Positions 40,637 to 49,963 of a stretch of 64,000 nucleotides of DNA are shown here, in pieces. The notes below the pieces were generated by a model, which did no database searches, had not been told where the DNA came from, and saw only the letters and a program-made list of their open reading frames with translations. Source of the stretch: Rubrobacter tropicus. GTDB taxonomy: Bacteria; Actinomycetota; Rubrobacteria; Rubrobacterales; Rubrobacteraceae. The stretch spans positions 1,798,001-1,862,000 of the forward strand of contig NZ_CP045119.1 in the NCBI RefSeq assembly GCF_011492945.1, in the 5' to 3' direction. The position numbers and the translations under genes are program-made. Every line of letters starts with the position of its first letter. Position 1 is the stretch's first letter.

Positions 40637-43186
40637 ATGAGGGGCTTCTACCAGCTCGGCGCCTTCGTCTACCGCTTCAGGTGGGGGGTGCTCGCGTTGT
40701 GGGGGGCCATCCTCATCTTCAGCGCCATCTTCGCCCCGGACCTCTCCGGGCGTCTCAAGGGCGGCGGCTTCGAGGGCTCGAACTCCGAGGCAGAGCGCGT
40801 TCAGAACGTCATGTCCGAGGAGTTCGGGGTCTCCCCGGCGGCCCTGACGGTGGTCTTCACGGGAAACGGCCTCGATGCGAGGGGCGAGCAGTTCCAGGAC
40901 GCCCAGGACCGGGCGCTCGAAGAAGTCGGCGAGATGGACGAGGTCCGCTACGTCGCCTCCTACGCGAACTCCAAGGACGGGCGCTTCATCTCGAAGGACG
41001 GGGAGAAGTCCTACGCCATAGTCGCGTTTAGCGTCTCCATCGACCAGGCCCGCAACGTCGTCGCCGAGGTCAGGGAGAAGGTGCGCTCCGAGGAGTTGAA
41101 CACCTACGTTACCGGCGCCCCGGCCGTCTACCAGGATCTGGAGGCCGCGAGCAACGAGGACGTACAGCGGGCCGAGAAGTACGCCTTCCCGTTCGCCGTG
41201 GTCATCCTGGTCTTCGCCTTCGGGACGCTGGTCGCGGCCGGGGTGCCCGTGGTCATCGGGGGGGCGAGCGTGCTTACCTCGCTGGCGATCATCTACTTCT
41301 TCGCCGGCGCTTACGACATGTCCGTCTTCGTCCTGACGCTCTCCACTATGCTAGGCCTCGGGCTCGGAATAGATTACGCGCTCTTTTTCGTCAGCCGCTT
41401 CAGGGAGGAGTTGGAGGACTACTCGACGGCCGAGGCGGTGCCGAGGACGGTCGCGACGGCCGGGCGCTCGATCTTTTTCTCCGGGACGGCCGTCCTCGTC
41501 GGGCTCTCGGGCCTTCTGTTCTTCCCTTTCATGTTCATGCGTTCCATCGGGTTCGCCGGCGTGATAGTCGTCTTCGTCTCCGTGGTCGCCGCGCTGACGT
41601 TCCTACCGGCCCTCCTCGGCGTCATCGGCCCGCGGGTGAACCGGCTTGGCATCCGGCGCCGGGGCGGGGCCACCGGCGCGGGTTTCTGGAGCCGGAGCGC
41701 CGAGGTAGTCATGCGGCGCCCGCTCGTCGTGATCCTGCTGGTCGCGGGCATCCTCGCCGCCCTGCTTTTCCCCGTCGGCCACATGAAGGTCGGCATCCCG
41801 GAGGCGACGGTCCTCCCGAGAAGTACGAGTCGCGCGCCGGGGACGACCTGCTGAAACAGAATTTCGAGTACGCCGCCCTCAACCCGATGGAGGTGGTCGC
41901 CAACCTCGGGAAGACCCCTTGAGCCCCGAAGGACTCGCGGACGTGCGGGAGCTGGGCGAAAAGATAGGGAACGCGGAGGGTGTCGCGCGCGTCGAGAGCG
42001 TCTACACGGTGGGGAGGGCGCCGCCCGCGACTACGCCGCGCGGGTTGCCGACGCCCGCGAAGAGGCCGAGAAGGAGGCCGGGGGGCGCGTAGACGGGCTG
42101 GTGCAGGAGCAGATCCGGGAGCAGATCGACAAGAACACCGATGAGGCCGTCCGGCAGCAGCTCTCGGAAGTGGAGGCGACCTACGGCACGGTCCCGGCGG
42201 GTACGGAGGAGCAGGTCCGGGCCGAGGTCGAACCGCGGGTCGCCACCGAGGTCCGCGCGGCCGAGGGTGAGATCCGGGCCGAGGTCGAGGACCGCGTCTT
42301 CGCGGAGGTGGACCGCCGCGTCCCCGAACTGCCGGAAGGCGTCTCCGCGAACGGCGAGGCCACCCCCGAGGGCGTGTCGAACTTCCTGAAGCTCCCCGCC
42401 GCCCGCGAATCCGAGGAGTTGAACGACGCCGTCGACTCCTACGTGGCCGGGGACCGGTCGCTACTGCGGGCCGTGACGGAGGAGAACCCCTACACCCAGC
42501 GGGCTTACGGCGCGGTGGACGCGGTCCGGGCGGTCGAGGCGCCCGAGGGGACCAGCTTTATCGTCGGCGGGCTGTCGGCCGGGCAGAAGGACTTCATATC
42601 CAGCCTGTACCAGAAGGCGCCGCTGGCCGCGGCGTTCGTTATCGGGGTGACGTACCTGATACTGCTCGTGACCTTCCGCTCGGTCCTCTTGCCGTTGAAG
42701 GCCGTGATCGTGAACATCCTGAGCCTCTCCGCGAGCTACGGGGCCGTCGTCTTCGTCTTCCAGGACGGCAACCTGTCGGGCCTCTTGAACTTCACGCCCC
42801 TGGGCTTCGTGGACGCGACGCTCCCGATCCTGATGTTCTGCACCATCTTCGGGGTCTCGATGGACTACGAGGTCTTCCTGCTCTCCCGCATCCGCGAAGC
42901 CTACGAGAACGGCGACTCGAACACCGCCAGCGTCTCCAAGGGCCTCGTCGCAACCGCCGGCATCATCACTTCGGCGGCCGCGATCATCATAGTCGTCACC
43001 GGCGCCTTCGCCTTTACCGGCATCATCCTCACGAAAGCTGTGGGCCTCGGCCTTGCCGTGGCGGTCTTCGTCGACGCCACGATCATCCGGGTCCTGCTCG
43101 TCCCCGCCACCATGCGCGTCCTGGGCGACTGGAACTGGTGGCCCGGGGGACGAAAGGCGACTTTCCGGACGGACGGCAAGGCCTAG
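40637..43186 (+). pseudogene. MMPL/RND-family transporter, three single-base frameshifts
   Basis: The N-terminal MMPL block (about 400 residues, with GLGIDYALFFVSRFREEL) and the C-terminal block (ending GVSMDYEVFLLSRIREAY, then VAVFVDATIIRVLLVPATM) together form a whole transporter of about 850 residues. The frame is lost at about 41818 (LPRST instead of LPEKYESRAGDD), at about 41916-41922 (GKTP, then SPEGLADVRELG) and at about 42015-42020 (VGRG, then AARDYAARVADA). One added base at each site restores the reading frame. The extracytoplasmic loop is a long coiled coil. MMPL proteins export lipids or siderophore-like compounds. Confidence 0.85.
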
Positions 43187-43304
43187 AAGTAGCGAGAGAT
43201 CAAAGCGGTTTGCGGGGATACCGGGCTCGTGGTGGATAGGCTTTGAGGTTCTGAGGCTTCGAGGTTTTTGGGGTTGTCTTGCTGGGCCCGGTGTCGACTT
43301 CCCA

Positions 43305-43338
43305 CCCCTCAAAACCTCACTGCCTTGAAACCTCGAAA
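43305..43338. repeat. Dispersed intergenic repeat, copy 2
   Basis: The first 30 bases match 225-254 with one mismatch. The upstream sequence, GAGGTTCTGAGGCTTCGAGG (near 43245), is a partial inverse of the repeat, so this copy may fold into a long imperfect hairpin. It lies between the MMPL gene and the second fur gene. Confidence 0.7.
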
Positions 43339-43387
43339 CCTTTAGAGGCTTATAAGATCAATTCTTGATCTCGTAATGGCGCGGGTC

Positions 43388-43393
43388 TAGACT
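43388..43393 (+). promoter_or_regulatory. -10 element giving a leaderless Fur gene
   Basis: TAGACT ends seven bases before ATG 43401. The bases between are G-rich (GTGGGGG), so a weak ribosome binding role cannot be excluded. Confidence 0.45.
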
Positions 43394-43400
43394 GTGGGGG

Positions 43401-43811
43401 ATGCTGGATCTCGAACGCATACTCAGGGACAGGGGCTACCGGCTCACGAACCAGCGTCGCGTAATCGTGCGCGAGCTCGAAGACGAGCGCCACCTCTCCG
43501 CGGAAGAGCTCTACGACCGGGTCAAAGGCGAGCATCCGGAGCTCGGGCTATCGACGGTCTACCGGACGCTCGATCTACTGACGGAACTCGGGGTCGTGCG
43601 CAAGGAGGATTTCGGGGAGGGGTACTCGCGGTACGAGCTCTCCACGGAGCGGGTGCATCACCATGCCCGGTGCGACGGGTGCGGGTCCGTCATAGAGTTC
43701 AACGAGGAACTCATGGAGTACCTGGCGTTGCAGGTAGAGCGCGAGACCGGGTTCGTGACGGACTGGCACGAGATCACGCTCCACGGCCGCTGCGCCGCCT
43801 GCTCTGCTTAA
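43401..43811 (+). CDS. Fur-family transcriptional regulator 2
   Basis: 136 residues. Winged helix YRLTNQRRVIVRELEDERH and LSTVYRTLDLLTELGVVRKE are followed by HHHARCDGCGSVIEF and a final CAAC, giving both CxxC pairs of the structural zinc site. The triple His (VHHHARC) fits the regulatory metal site of Fur/PerR. It sits next to the MMPL transporter but in its own transcription unit. The metal it senses cannot be told. Confidence 0.9.
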   Translation: MLDLERILRDRGYRLTNQRRVIVRELEDERHLSAEELYDRVKGEHPELGLSTVYRTLDLLTELGVVRKEDFGEGYSRYELSTERVHHHARCDGCGSVIEFNEELMEYLALQVERETGFVTDWHEITLHGRCAACSA

Positions 43812-43928
43812 CACAAGCATGGGGATTTTCTATTCTGGTCTTGCGCCCGCGCGGTTACGTGCTTAGAGTGTAGGGGTTTTTGGGGGCGCACCAGATGTAG
43901 GGTGTCCCGGTCGTATGAGGGGGATAGA

Positions 43929-44918
43929 GTGAAGCGAGTAGCGTCGATAGCCGCGGCCCTGGCGCTGGCCTGCACGGCGGTAGCAATGTTTACCGGGTCC
44001 CTGCTCGCGCAGGCGGAAGGGACCGTCTACGACGCCTGCTCGCGGGACAAGCAGGAAGTCCGGGCTGCCGCGCTGCCCGAGGTTCTGGACGAAGAAAAAT
44101 GTCCGGTGGCCGGGCGCGTGATCGTGGACGGAGACATCGGGGCTGTGGTTCCCGAGCCGGGCATGGCCGTCATCGCCGAGGCCGAGTCTTCCGACGGGCA
44201 TCAGTACCTGTCCGTAAGCAACCCCCGTGGGGGCAAGCTACTTATCGATGGCGCGGGCCGGGAGCCTCGACCGGAAGCTGCTTCCGGGATCTCGGCGCGG
44301 GCCTCGGGGCCGGGAGAGTGCCGGGACTCTTTCTACTCATCCAGGGATGCCAAGGTCTACAACTACAACCGCTGGTACGTGAACGGGCGCAGTATTCCCT
44401 CGTACCTCTCGAAGTTCCGCGCCGTGTCGGCGATGAAGCAGGGCGCGGCGAACGTCACCAGGGTGCGGGATGCCTGCGGTTTCGGGGACGGTGTCAGGGG
44501 GCGCATGATCTACGAGGGCGCCACCAGGAGTTCGGTGAACATAACGAGCAACCTCAACTGCACATCCAACGACTACAGGAGCGAGGTCGGCTTCGGGGAC
44601 CTGCCCTCGAGCTACACGGCCTTCCATTGCGCCTGGGTCTGGCCCAAGAGCGGCGCCCCGGACAGGGTCGCCCACACCGACATACGCCTGAACAAATTCG
44701 ATTACAGGTGGACCGCCAGGGTCACGAGCTCTTGCAGGGGGCGCCAAGACATCGAGTCATCGATGACCCACGAGCGAGGGCACACCTTTGGGCTTGGCGA
44801 GGCGCCGGAGGGATCGCACGGCAACCTGACCATGAGCAACCTCACGAACGGGCCGTGCCAGACCTCGGAGCGATCCCTCGGCAAGGGCGACGCAATGGGC
44901 CTGAACAGAAAGTATTGA
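43929..44918 (+). CDS. Secreted metzincin-like zinc protease-type protein
   Basis: About 329 residues from GTG 43929, which follows GAGGGGGAT. A signal peptide (AALALACTAVAMFTGSLLAQA) leads to a Cys-rich exported protein. Near the end, SSMTHERGHTFGLGEAPEGS has the HExxHxxGL zinc site of metzincins, although the third ligand position (Glu in GLGE) and the later NLTMSNLTNG turn differ from classical ones. Such proteins are usually peptidases processing extracellular substrates. The preceding gap carries no clear regulator. Confidence 0.72.
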   Translation: MKRVASIAAALALACTAVAMFTGSLLAQAEGTVYDACSRDKQEVRAAALPEVLDEEKCPVAGRVIVDGDIGAVVPEPGMAVIAEAESSDGHQYLSVSNPRGGKLLIDGAGREPRPEAASGISARASGPGECRDSFYSSRDAKVYNYNRWYVNGRSIPSYLSKFRAVSAMKQGAANVTRVRDACGFGDGVRGRMIYEGATRSSVNITSNLNCTSNDYRSEVGFGDLPSSYTAFHCAWVWPKSGAPDRVAHTDIRLNKFDYRWTARVTSSCRGRQDIESSMTHERGHTFGLGEAPEGSHGNLTMSNLTNGPCQTSERSLGKGDAMGLNRKY

Positions 44919-44938
44919 GCCAGGGGCAGCTCAGGGCG

Positions 44939-45697
44939 TTAAACGCGGAACCGCAACCCGTCCTCCGCCACGAGTACCTCTCCGTCGAAACCTCGCTTTA
45001 CCGCCCCGGGCAAGCGGCCGTCGTCCACGGCGGGATAGAGGTGCGTGAGAACGAGGCGCTGCACGCCGGCCTCGCTCGCCATCCGCGCCGCCCCGCCCGG
45101 CGTCAGGTGTCCTCGCACGGGGGCGTCGTCTGGGAAAGAGCATTCGATCAGGAGCGTGTGCGCATCTCGGGCGAGATCCACCACGGACGGCGAGTACTCG
45201 GTGTCGCCTGTGTAGACGAACGCGCCGTTCTCGCCGTCGAGCCTGTAGGCTATGCTCTCGGGACGGTGGGCGGCCGGGGTCCAGGTGAGACCGTAGCGGT
45301 CGATCTCTATGGGTGAGTCGCATGTGTGCGCCACCTCCCTCGTCAGGATAGGGTAGTCACCCGTCATCCACTCGCCCCAGACGTTCAGGATGGAGGACCA
45401 GAAGTTCTCGAACGGTTCGGGGCCGGTGACGTGGAGTGGGCGGGTGCGGGGCTCTTCGGTACCGTAGTTCATGGCGAAGAGCAGGTTGACGGCGTCGAGG
45501 GTATGGTCCGGGTGGAAGTGCGTGAAGAAGATCCTGTCGACGGCGAAAGGGTCCACGCCGGCGGCGACCATGCCGGTGACGGCGCCCGCCCCGAGGTCGA
45601 AGACGAGCGTCTCTCCGCCGGCCTCGACCACGACGCAGCTCTGCCGGCGCTCCGGCCGGGGCGCGACCGTCCCCGAACCTACTACCGTGATCTCCAA
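44939..45697 (-). CDS. MBL-fold metal-dependent hydrolase (RNase Z-like)
   Basis: 252 residues. THFHPDHTLD (about 60-69) is the HxHxDH metal motif, FVYTGDTEYSP provides the bridging Asp, and IECSFPDDAPVRGHLTP and VLTHLYPA give the remaining His ligands. The order resembles RNase Z and lactonase-like hydrolases. TTG 45697 has GGAGGAGATC upstream. It converges with the secreted protein gene and is followed 13 bases upstream by the PAP2 gene in the same direction. The substrate is uncertain. Confidence 0.85.
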   Translation of the reverse strand: MEITVVGSGTVAPRPERRQSCVVVEAGGETLVFDLGAGAVTGMVAAGVDPFAVDRIFFTHFHPDHTLDAVNLLFAMNYGTEEPRTRPLHVTGPEPFENFWSSILNVWGEWMTGDYPILTREVAHTCDSPIEIDRYGLTWTPAAHRPESIAYRLDGENGAFVYTGDTEYSPSVVDLARDAHTLLIECSFPDDAPVRGHLTPGGAARMASEAGVQRLVLTHLYPAVDDGRLPGAVKRGFDGEVLVAEDGLRFRV

Positions 45698-45710
45698 GAT
45701 CTCCTCCGAT

Positions 45711-46328
45711 CTACCCGCCGGTTTTGGCCCGATCCGTACCCCCGAAAGCCCAGGCCAGGCCCGCGGCCCCGAGCAAGGCGCCCCCGAGGACGTCGGAGGG
45801 CCAGTGGGTCCCGAGGTAGACGCGGGCGAGGGCGGAGCCCGCGAGGATCACCACCAGGCCGAGCCGAACGAGCGGGTTGGGCCAGAGGAGGTAGACCGCA
45901 CCGAGAAGGAGAACCGCCCGCAACACGTGGCCGCTCGGATAGGGATACGGAGTGACGAAATCGACGAGCGACGGGTCCGGCACGCGCCCGACGTCTTGCG
46001 GCACGGGGGCCTGCGGCAGCACGAACTTAAGGAGTAGTTCCACGACCGTGGTCACGACTAACGCTACCAGGAGCCGCCGTCCCAAACGACCTCGGCCACG
46101 CAGGTAGAGCCCACCGGCCAGGACAATCAGCGCCGCAACGGAGACCTCGGCCCTCCCCGGCACGGACAAAACGCTCCCCGCATCATCCAGAGACGCAGAC
46201 GAACGCGACTGGGCGAGCCTGAGAAGGCCGGAGTCCACGCCCTCCAAATGCCCGGCGCCGGCCGCGGCCGAGAGCGCCGCAAAAGCGGCGGCCCACGCCA
46301 GAAAGATACCGTGTCCTCTACCGCTCAC
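45711..46328 (-). CDS. PAP2-family membrane phosphatase
   Basis: 205 residues with about six membrane helices. PYPSGHVLRA is motif 2 (PSGH) and ALARVYLGTHWPSDV is motif 3 (R-x5-H-x3-D). Motif 1 is weak: KFVLPQAPVPQD has the Lys but no Arg. PAP2 enzymes dephosphorylate lipids such as phosphatidate or undecaprenyl pyrophosphate outside the membrane. The start is GTG 46328. The MBL gene follows it and both may be read together. Confidence 0.82.
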   Translation of the reverse strand: MSGRGHGIFLAWAAAFAALSAAAGAGHLEGVDSGLLRLAQSRSSASLDDAGSVLSVPGRAEVSVAALIVLAGGLYLRGRGRLGRRLLVALVVTTVVELLLKFVLPQAPVPQDVGRVPDPSLVDFVTPYPYPSGHVLRAVLLLGAVYLLWPNPLVRLGLVVILAGSALARVYLGTHWPSDVLGGALLGAAGLAWAFGGTDRAKTGG

Positions 46329-46370
46329 GCGCCGAAGGCTAACAGAGTCGCCCCGAACGGGCGCGAAAAA

Positions 46371-46394
46371 GGCCGGGCCCCGAAAGGCCCGGCC
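46371..46394 (-). terminator. Rho-independent terminator of the sigma factor gene
   Basis: On the minus strand GGCCGGGCC, loop TTTCGG and GGCCCGGCC are followed directly by TTTTTC. This is a textbook intrinsic terminator just past the sigma gene's stop codon. Confidence 0.85.
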
Positions 46395-46418
46395 GACGAA
46401 AGCTCCGTAGAAGTGATT

Positions 46419-47333
<915 letters not shown>

Positions 47334-47504
47334 CCGAGATCGATTTTAGTAACTAATCCTAATCTACCGGGCGCCGCCAGTTTCTAAACCCCTCTAATTT
47401 CGGACCCGACGGGTACTTTTTTGTCCGACAACCTTTATACGGACGTCGGGACGAAAAGGTTGCGTCGGCGGCCTCCGGCTACCGCGGGAGAGATAGGGCA
47501 CGGG

Positions 47505-47510
47505 TATACT
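47505..47510 (+). promoter_or_regulatory. -10 element giving a leaderless GGDEF-like gene
   Basis: TATACT ends seven bases before ATG 47518, with no ribosome binding site between. Confidence 0.6.
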
Positions 47511-47517
47511 GTCTGTC

Positions 47518-48444
47518 ATGAGGACACCACCGCAGATAGTCGCCCACATCCGCCAGGACCTGCCCAGTATCTTGAAGAGTTGGAAGGAGGAACGCAAAGG
47601 GTTCGGCGAAGACGAGCCGTCCAGGCGCCTGGTCGCCGGGATGGAGGAGTTGCTCTCCGTCTTCGCCGGGTTCTTGGAGAGCCCGCAAGGCGTGGAGGGC
47701 TTCAGCAGGGGGGGTGAGATCCGCTCCCTCGTGGCCAGGATCGCCGACGACCAGCACGCCCTCGGCCGCGACGCCGTCGGTGTCATAGAGGACTTCGCCG
47801 TGCTCCGGCGGTGCGTCTGGCGCTCCGTCGAGGAGGGCGTGGACCTCTCGGACGGCTCGGGAAGCGAGGTGGCGGCGTTCTTCGTCAAGCTTTTGCAGGC
47901 CTCCGACTGGGTTACCGAGAAGGGCCTTGAGGCTTTCGAAGAGATAGCTATGCGCGACATGGAGCGGGCGCTCGGGCGGGCCGAGGCGACCGACCTCGTC
48001 ACGGGCCTGCCCGACAGGGAGCAGTTCAACCGCCTGCTGCTGCCGGCCGCCGTTAGGGAGCACGAGAGGTTCGCCGTGCTCGCCTTCGACGTGGTCGATT
48101 TCACCGAGACCGTCGCGGAGGGAGACCTGGGCCGGGCGCGCGGCATCCTGCACCTGCTCGCAGAGACGGTCGAGCAGGCGACGCCGGAGACGGCCGTCTG
48201 CGCCCGCTTCGGGGACGACGAGGTCTGCGCGATCCTGCCGGGCAGCACCAGCGAGGACGCCTACAAGATCGCGAAGCTCGTCTCCCAGCGCCTCTCGGAG
48301 GACCCGGACGGCTTCGAGGTCGACGCCGGCGTGGCCGAGTACCCGGTCCACGGCTCCGACGCCTCGGAGCTTATGGCGGAGACCCTGAAGGCGCTCAGCA
48401 CGGCCAAGCGAGTCGGCGGCGGCGGCATCGTCGTCGCCCGGTAG
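47518..48444 (+). CDS. Degenerate GGDEF protein with RsbR-like N-terminal domain
   Basis: 308 residues. Residues 1-150 (PPQIVAHIRQDLPSILKSWK to VTEKGLEAFEEIAM) resemble the helical RsbRD/RsbR N-terminal sensor. Residues 160-308 follow the GGDEF fold: TDLVTGLPDREQFNRLL, FAVLAFDVVDFTE and AVCARFGDDEVCAIL. GGDEF itself is replaced by FGDDE, so c-di-GMP synthesis is doubtful and nucleotide binding or signalling may remain. The final VAEYPVHGSDASEL matches GGDEF proteins. The leaderless start is supported by the -10 element. Confidence 0.75.
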   Translation: MRTPPQIVAHIRQDLPSILKSWKEERKGFGEDEPSRRLVAGMEELLSVFAGFLESPQGVEGFSRGGEIRSLVARIADDQHALGRDAVGVIEDFAVLRRCVWRSVEEGVDLSDGSGSEVAAFFVKLLQASDWVTEKGLEAFEEIAMRDMERALGRAEATDLVTGLPDREQFNRLLLPAAVREHERFAVLAFDVVDFTETVAEGDLGRARGILHLLAETVEQATPETAVCARFGDDEVCAILPGSTSEDAYKIAKLVSQRLSEDPDGFEVDAGVAEYPVHGSDASELMAETLKALSTAKRVGGGGIVVAR

Positions 48445-48458
48445 GTGGGGGGAGAGAC

Positions 48459-48767
48459 GTGATAGCGATCATGAACAGCCTGCCCGTGGTCGAGGGCGCC
48501 GCCGACGCGGTCGTGGAAAGGTTCGCCGGCAGCAGGGGGCACGTGCAAAACTTCCCCGGCTTCGTCTCGATGGAAGTCCTCAAGTCTGCCGAGGAGGACG
48601 AAGTGCTCGTGGTGACGCGCTGGCGGGACCGGGAGGCTTTCGACGCGTGGGTCGGTAGCGAAGAGTTCGCCAAGGCCCACTCGCGGGGTGGAACGCAGGG
48701 GTTACTGCGGGGGCACCCGAAGATGTCGTCTTACGAGGTGGCCGTGCAGCGTGGGGCCGCGGGCTAG
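48459..48767 (+). CDS. Antibiotic biosynthesis monooxygenase / IsdG-like protein
   Basis: 102 residues of the ABM ferredoxin-like fold. SLPVVEGAADAVVERFAGSR, FPGFVSMEVLKSAEEDEVLVVTRW and FDAWVGSEEFAKAHS give the typical pattern, with W/F and the late His of heme-degrading IsdG/HmoB relatives. GTG 48459 begins 14 bases after the GGDEF gene with GGGGGGAGAG upstream. It could degrade heme or act on small quinones. Substrate not certain. Confidence 0.83.
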   Translation: MIAIMNSLPVVEGAADAVVERFAGSRGHVQNFPGFVSMEVLKSAEEDEVLVVTRWRDREAFDAWVGSEEFAKAHSRGGTQGLLRGHPKMSSYEVAVQRGAAG

Positions 48768-48913
48768 GAGGTCGGCAGGGACAGGGCCAAGGCGGGGGAC
48801 GACTCTCGCTCCGCGCCCGGTTCGTACTCGCCCTTGCCGAGGACGGCGAACGTGAAGGCGAAGAGGAAGATCAGAAGCAAAATCAAGATTCCGAACGTTA
48901 GCCGCTCGCGCAC
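48764..48913 (-). CDS. Small single-pass membrane protein
   Basis: From GTG 48913, with GGAG six bases upstream, 49 residues. One helix (LTFGILILLLIFLFAFTFAV) is followed by a short acidic tail KGEYEPGAERESS. The frame continues upstream to 48994, but that part looks noncoding. It overlaps the end of the monooxygenase gene by four bases in the opposite direction. Function unknown. Confidence 0.55.
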   Translation of the reverse strand: MRERLTFGILILLLIFLFAFTFAVLGKGEYEPGAERESSPALALSLPTS

Positions 48914-49085
48914 CCGGTCTCCTCTCTCAGTTACCCGTCCGGGGCATTCTAACCGAATCGCGGCGGCCCGTCCCGCGTTCGCCGGCACGTCCAAGTAGGG
49001 TACAATGTATCAATGTGTAGCAGGCTCGATCCCGGGGCGCCGGGGGAGCGGGGACGCTGTGACGGACGCTATCGGGGGGCTTTAG

Positions 49086-49781
49086 ATGGACGTGGATCCT
49101 TCCCTGTCGGAATACACCAAGCTGCAGGAGGAGGAGTGTCGCTCGCTCCTGCGCCTGATGGAAGAGATGGGCATAGCCACGGCCGATCGGACCTACAGGC
49201 CCGGTGACGCCGTCTACCGCGAGGGCGAGTACGGCGACGCTCTGTACGTGCTCGTCTCCGGCATCGTGAAGCTCTTCCGCCCGTACTCCGGGACCAAAGA
49301 GGCGACGCTCCGGCTGTTGAGATCGTGGGACATCTTCGGGCACCTCGCCTTCGCCGGCGAGGCCCGCCAGCGCGCCTACGCCGAGGCCGTAACCGAGTGC
49401 AGGGTCACCAAGATCCCGAAGGTCTTCGTGGAGCGGGCCGTCCGGCAGGAGCCGCGGGTGGCGTTCAAGATCATGACCCTCCTCGAGCTGCGCCTCGTCC
49501 AGTACGAAGAACTGGTCAAGTGCCTGCTCCCCCGCGAGACGGAGGTCCGGCTCGCCAACCTGCTTCCCATCCTGGCCCAGAAGTTCGGCGAGCGCAACAA
49601 CGGCGTCGTCACCATAGACCTCCGCCTCACCCACCAGGACCTGGCCGCGATGGTCGCCTCGACCCGCGAGTCCGTCACCAAAGTCCTGAACGACATGCGA
49701 AACCGCGACCTCATAGTCGTCGACTCGGGACGCATCACGCTCAAGGACTCGCGCGCCCTCGCGAAACTGAGCGGACCGTAG
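49086..49781 (+). CDS. Crp/Fnr-family transcriptional regulator
   Basis: 231 residues. A cyclic-nucleotide-binding-like domain (GDAVYREGEYGDALYVLVSG to WDIFGHLAF) is followed by a dimerisation helix and a C-terminal winged helix-turn-helix (LTHQDLAAMVASTRESVTKV). The Cys residues C18 (EEECRS), C110 region (VTECRV) and C158 region (LVKCLL) are not arranged like an Fnr Fe-S cluster. The phosphate-binding R-A-E set is changed (EARQRAYAEA), so cAMP binding is doubtful. A TACAAT at about 49004 may be its promoter. Confidence 0.88.
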   Translation: MDVDPSLSEYTKLQEEECRSLLRLMEEMGIATADRTYRPGDAVYREGEYGDALYVLVSGIVKLFRPYSGTKEATLRLLRSWDIFGHLAFAGEARQRAYAEAVTECRVTKIPKVFVERAVRQEPRVAFKIMTLLELRLVQYEELVKCLLPRETEVRLANLLPILAQKFGERNNGVVTIDLRLTHQDLAAMVASTRESVTKVLNDMRNRDLIVVDSGRITLKDSRALAKLSGP

Positions 49782-49784
49782 AAG

Positions 49785-49899
49785 AGCTAGTCAGCATGTC
49801 AGCTTCTTTCGGCCTGTGGCCTAACCGGGCAGCGTGCCTAGACAGCCGGCTGACAAGCTGAGAGCCGTCGAAGACGGCGTGCTGACATGCTGACTAGCT
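49785..49899. repeat. Complete AGCTGA-type inverted-pair element (BIME/MITE-like)
   Basis: AGCTAGTCAGCATGTCAGC (49785-49803) is inverted without mismatch at 49881-49899. In between lies GCTGACAAGCTGAGAG then the hairpin GCCGTC-GAA-GACGGC (49864-49878). Total 115 bp, with no gene. It is the clearest example in the window and may also end transcription of the Crp gene. Confidence 0.78.
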
Positions 49900-49963
49900 G
49901 AAATGCTGACATGCTTCTGCAATAGTATGCCGGCTACGTTCGTCGGAGCTAAGGATTAGAGTC

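Noticed and set aside
48764-48994. Longer 76-codon form of the small membrane protein
   Set aside because: The first 27 residues look noncoding, and GTG 48913 has the better ribosome binding site.
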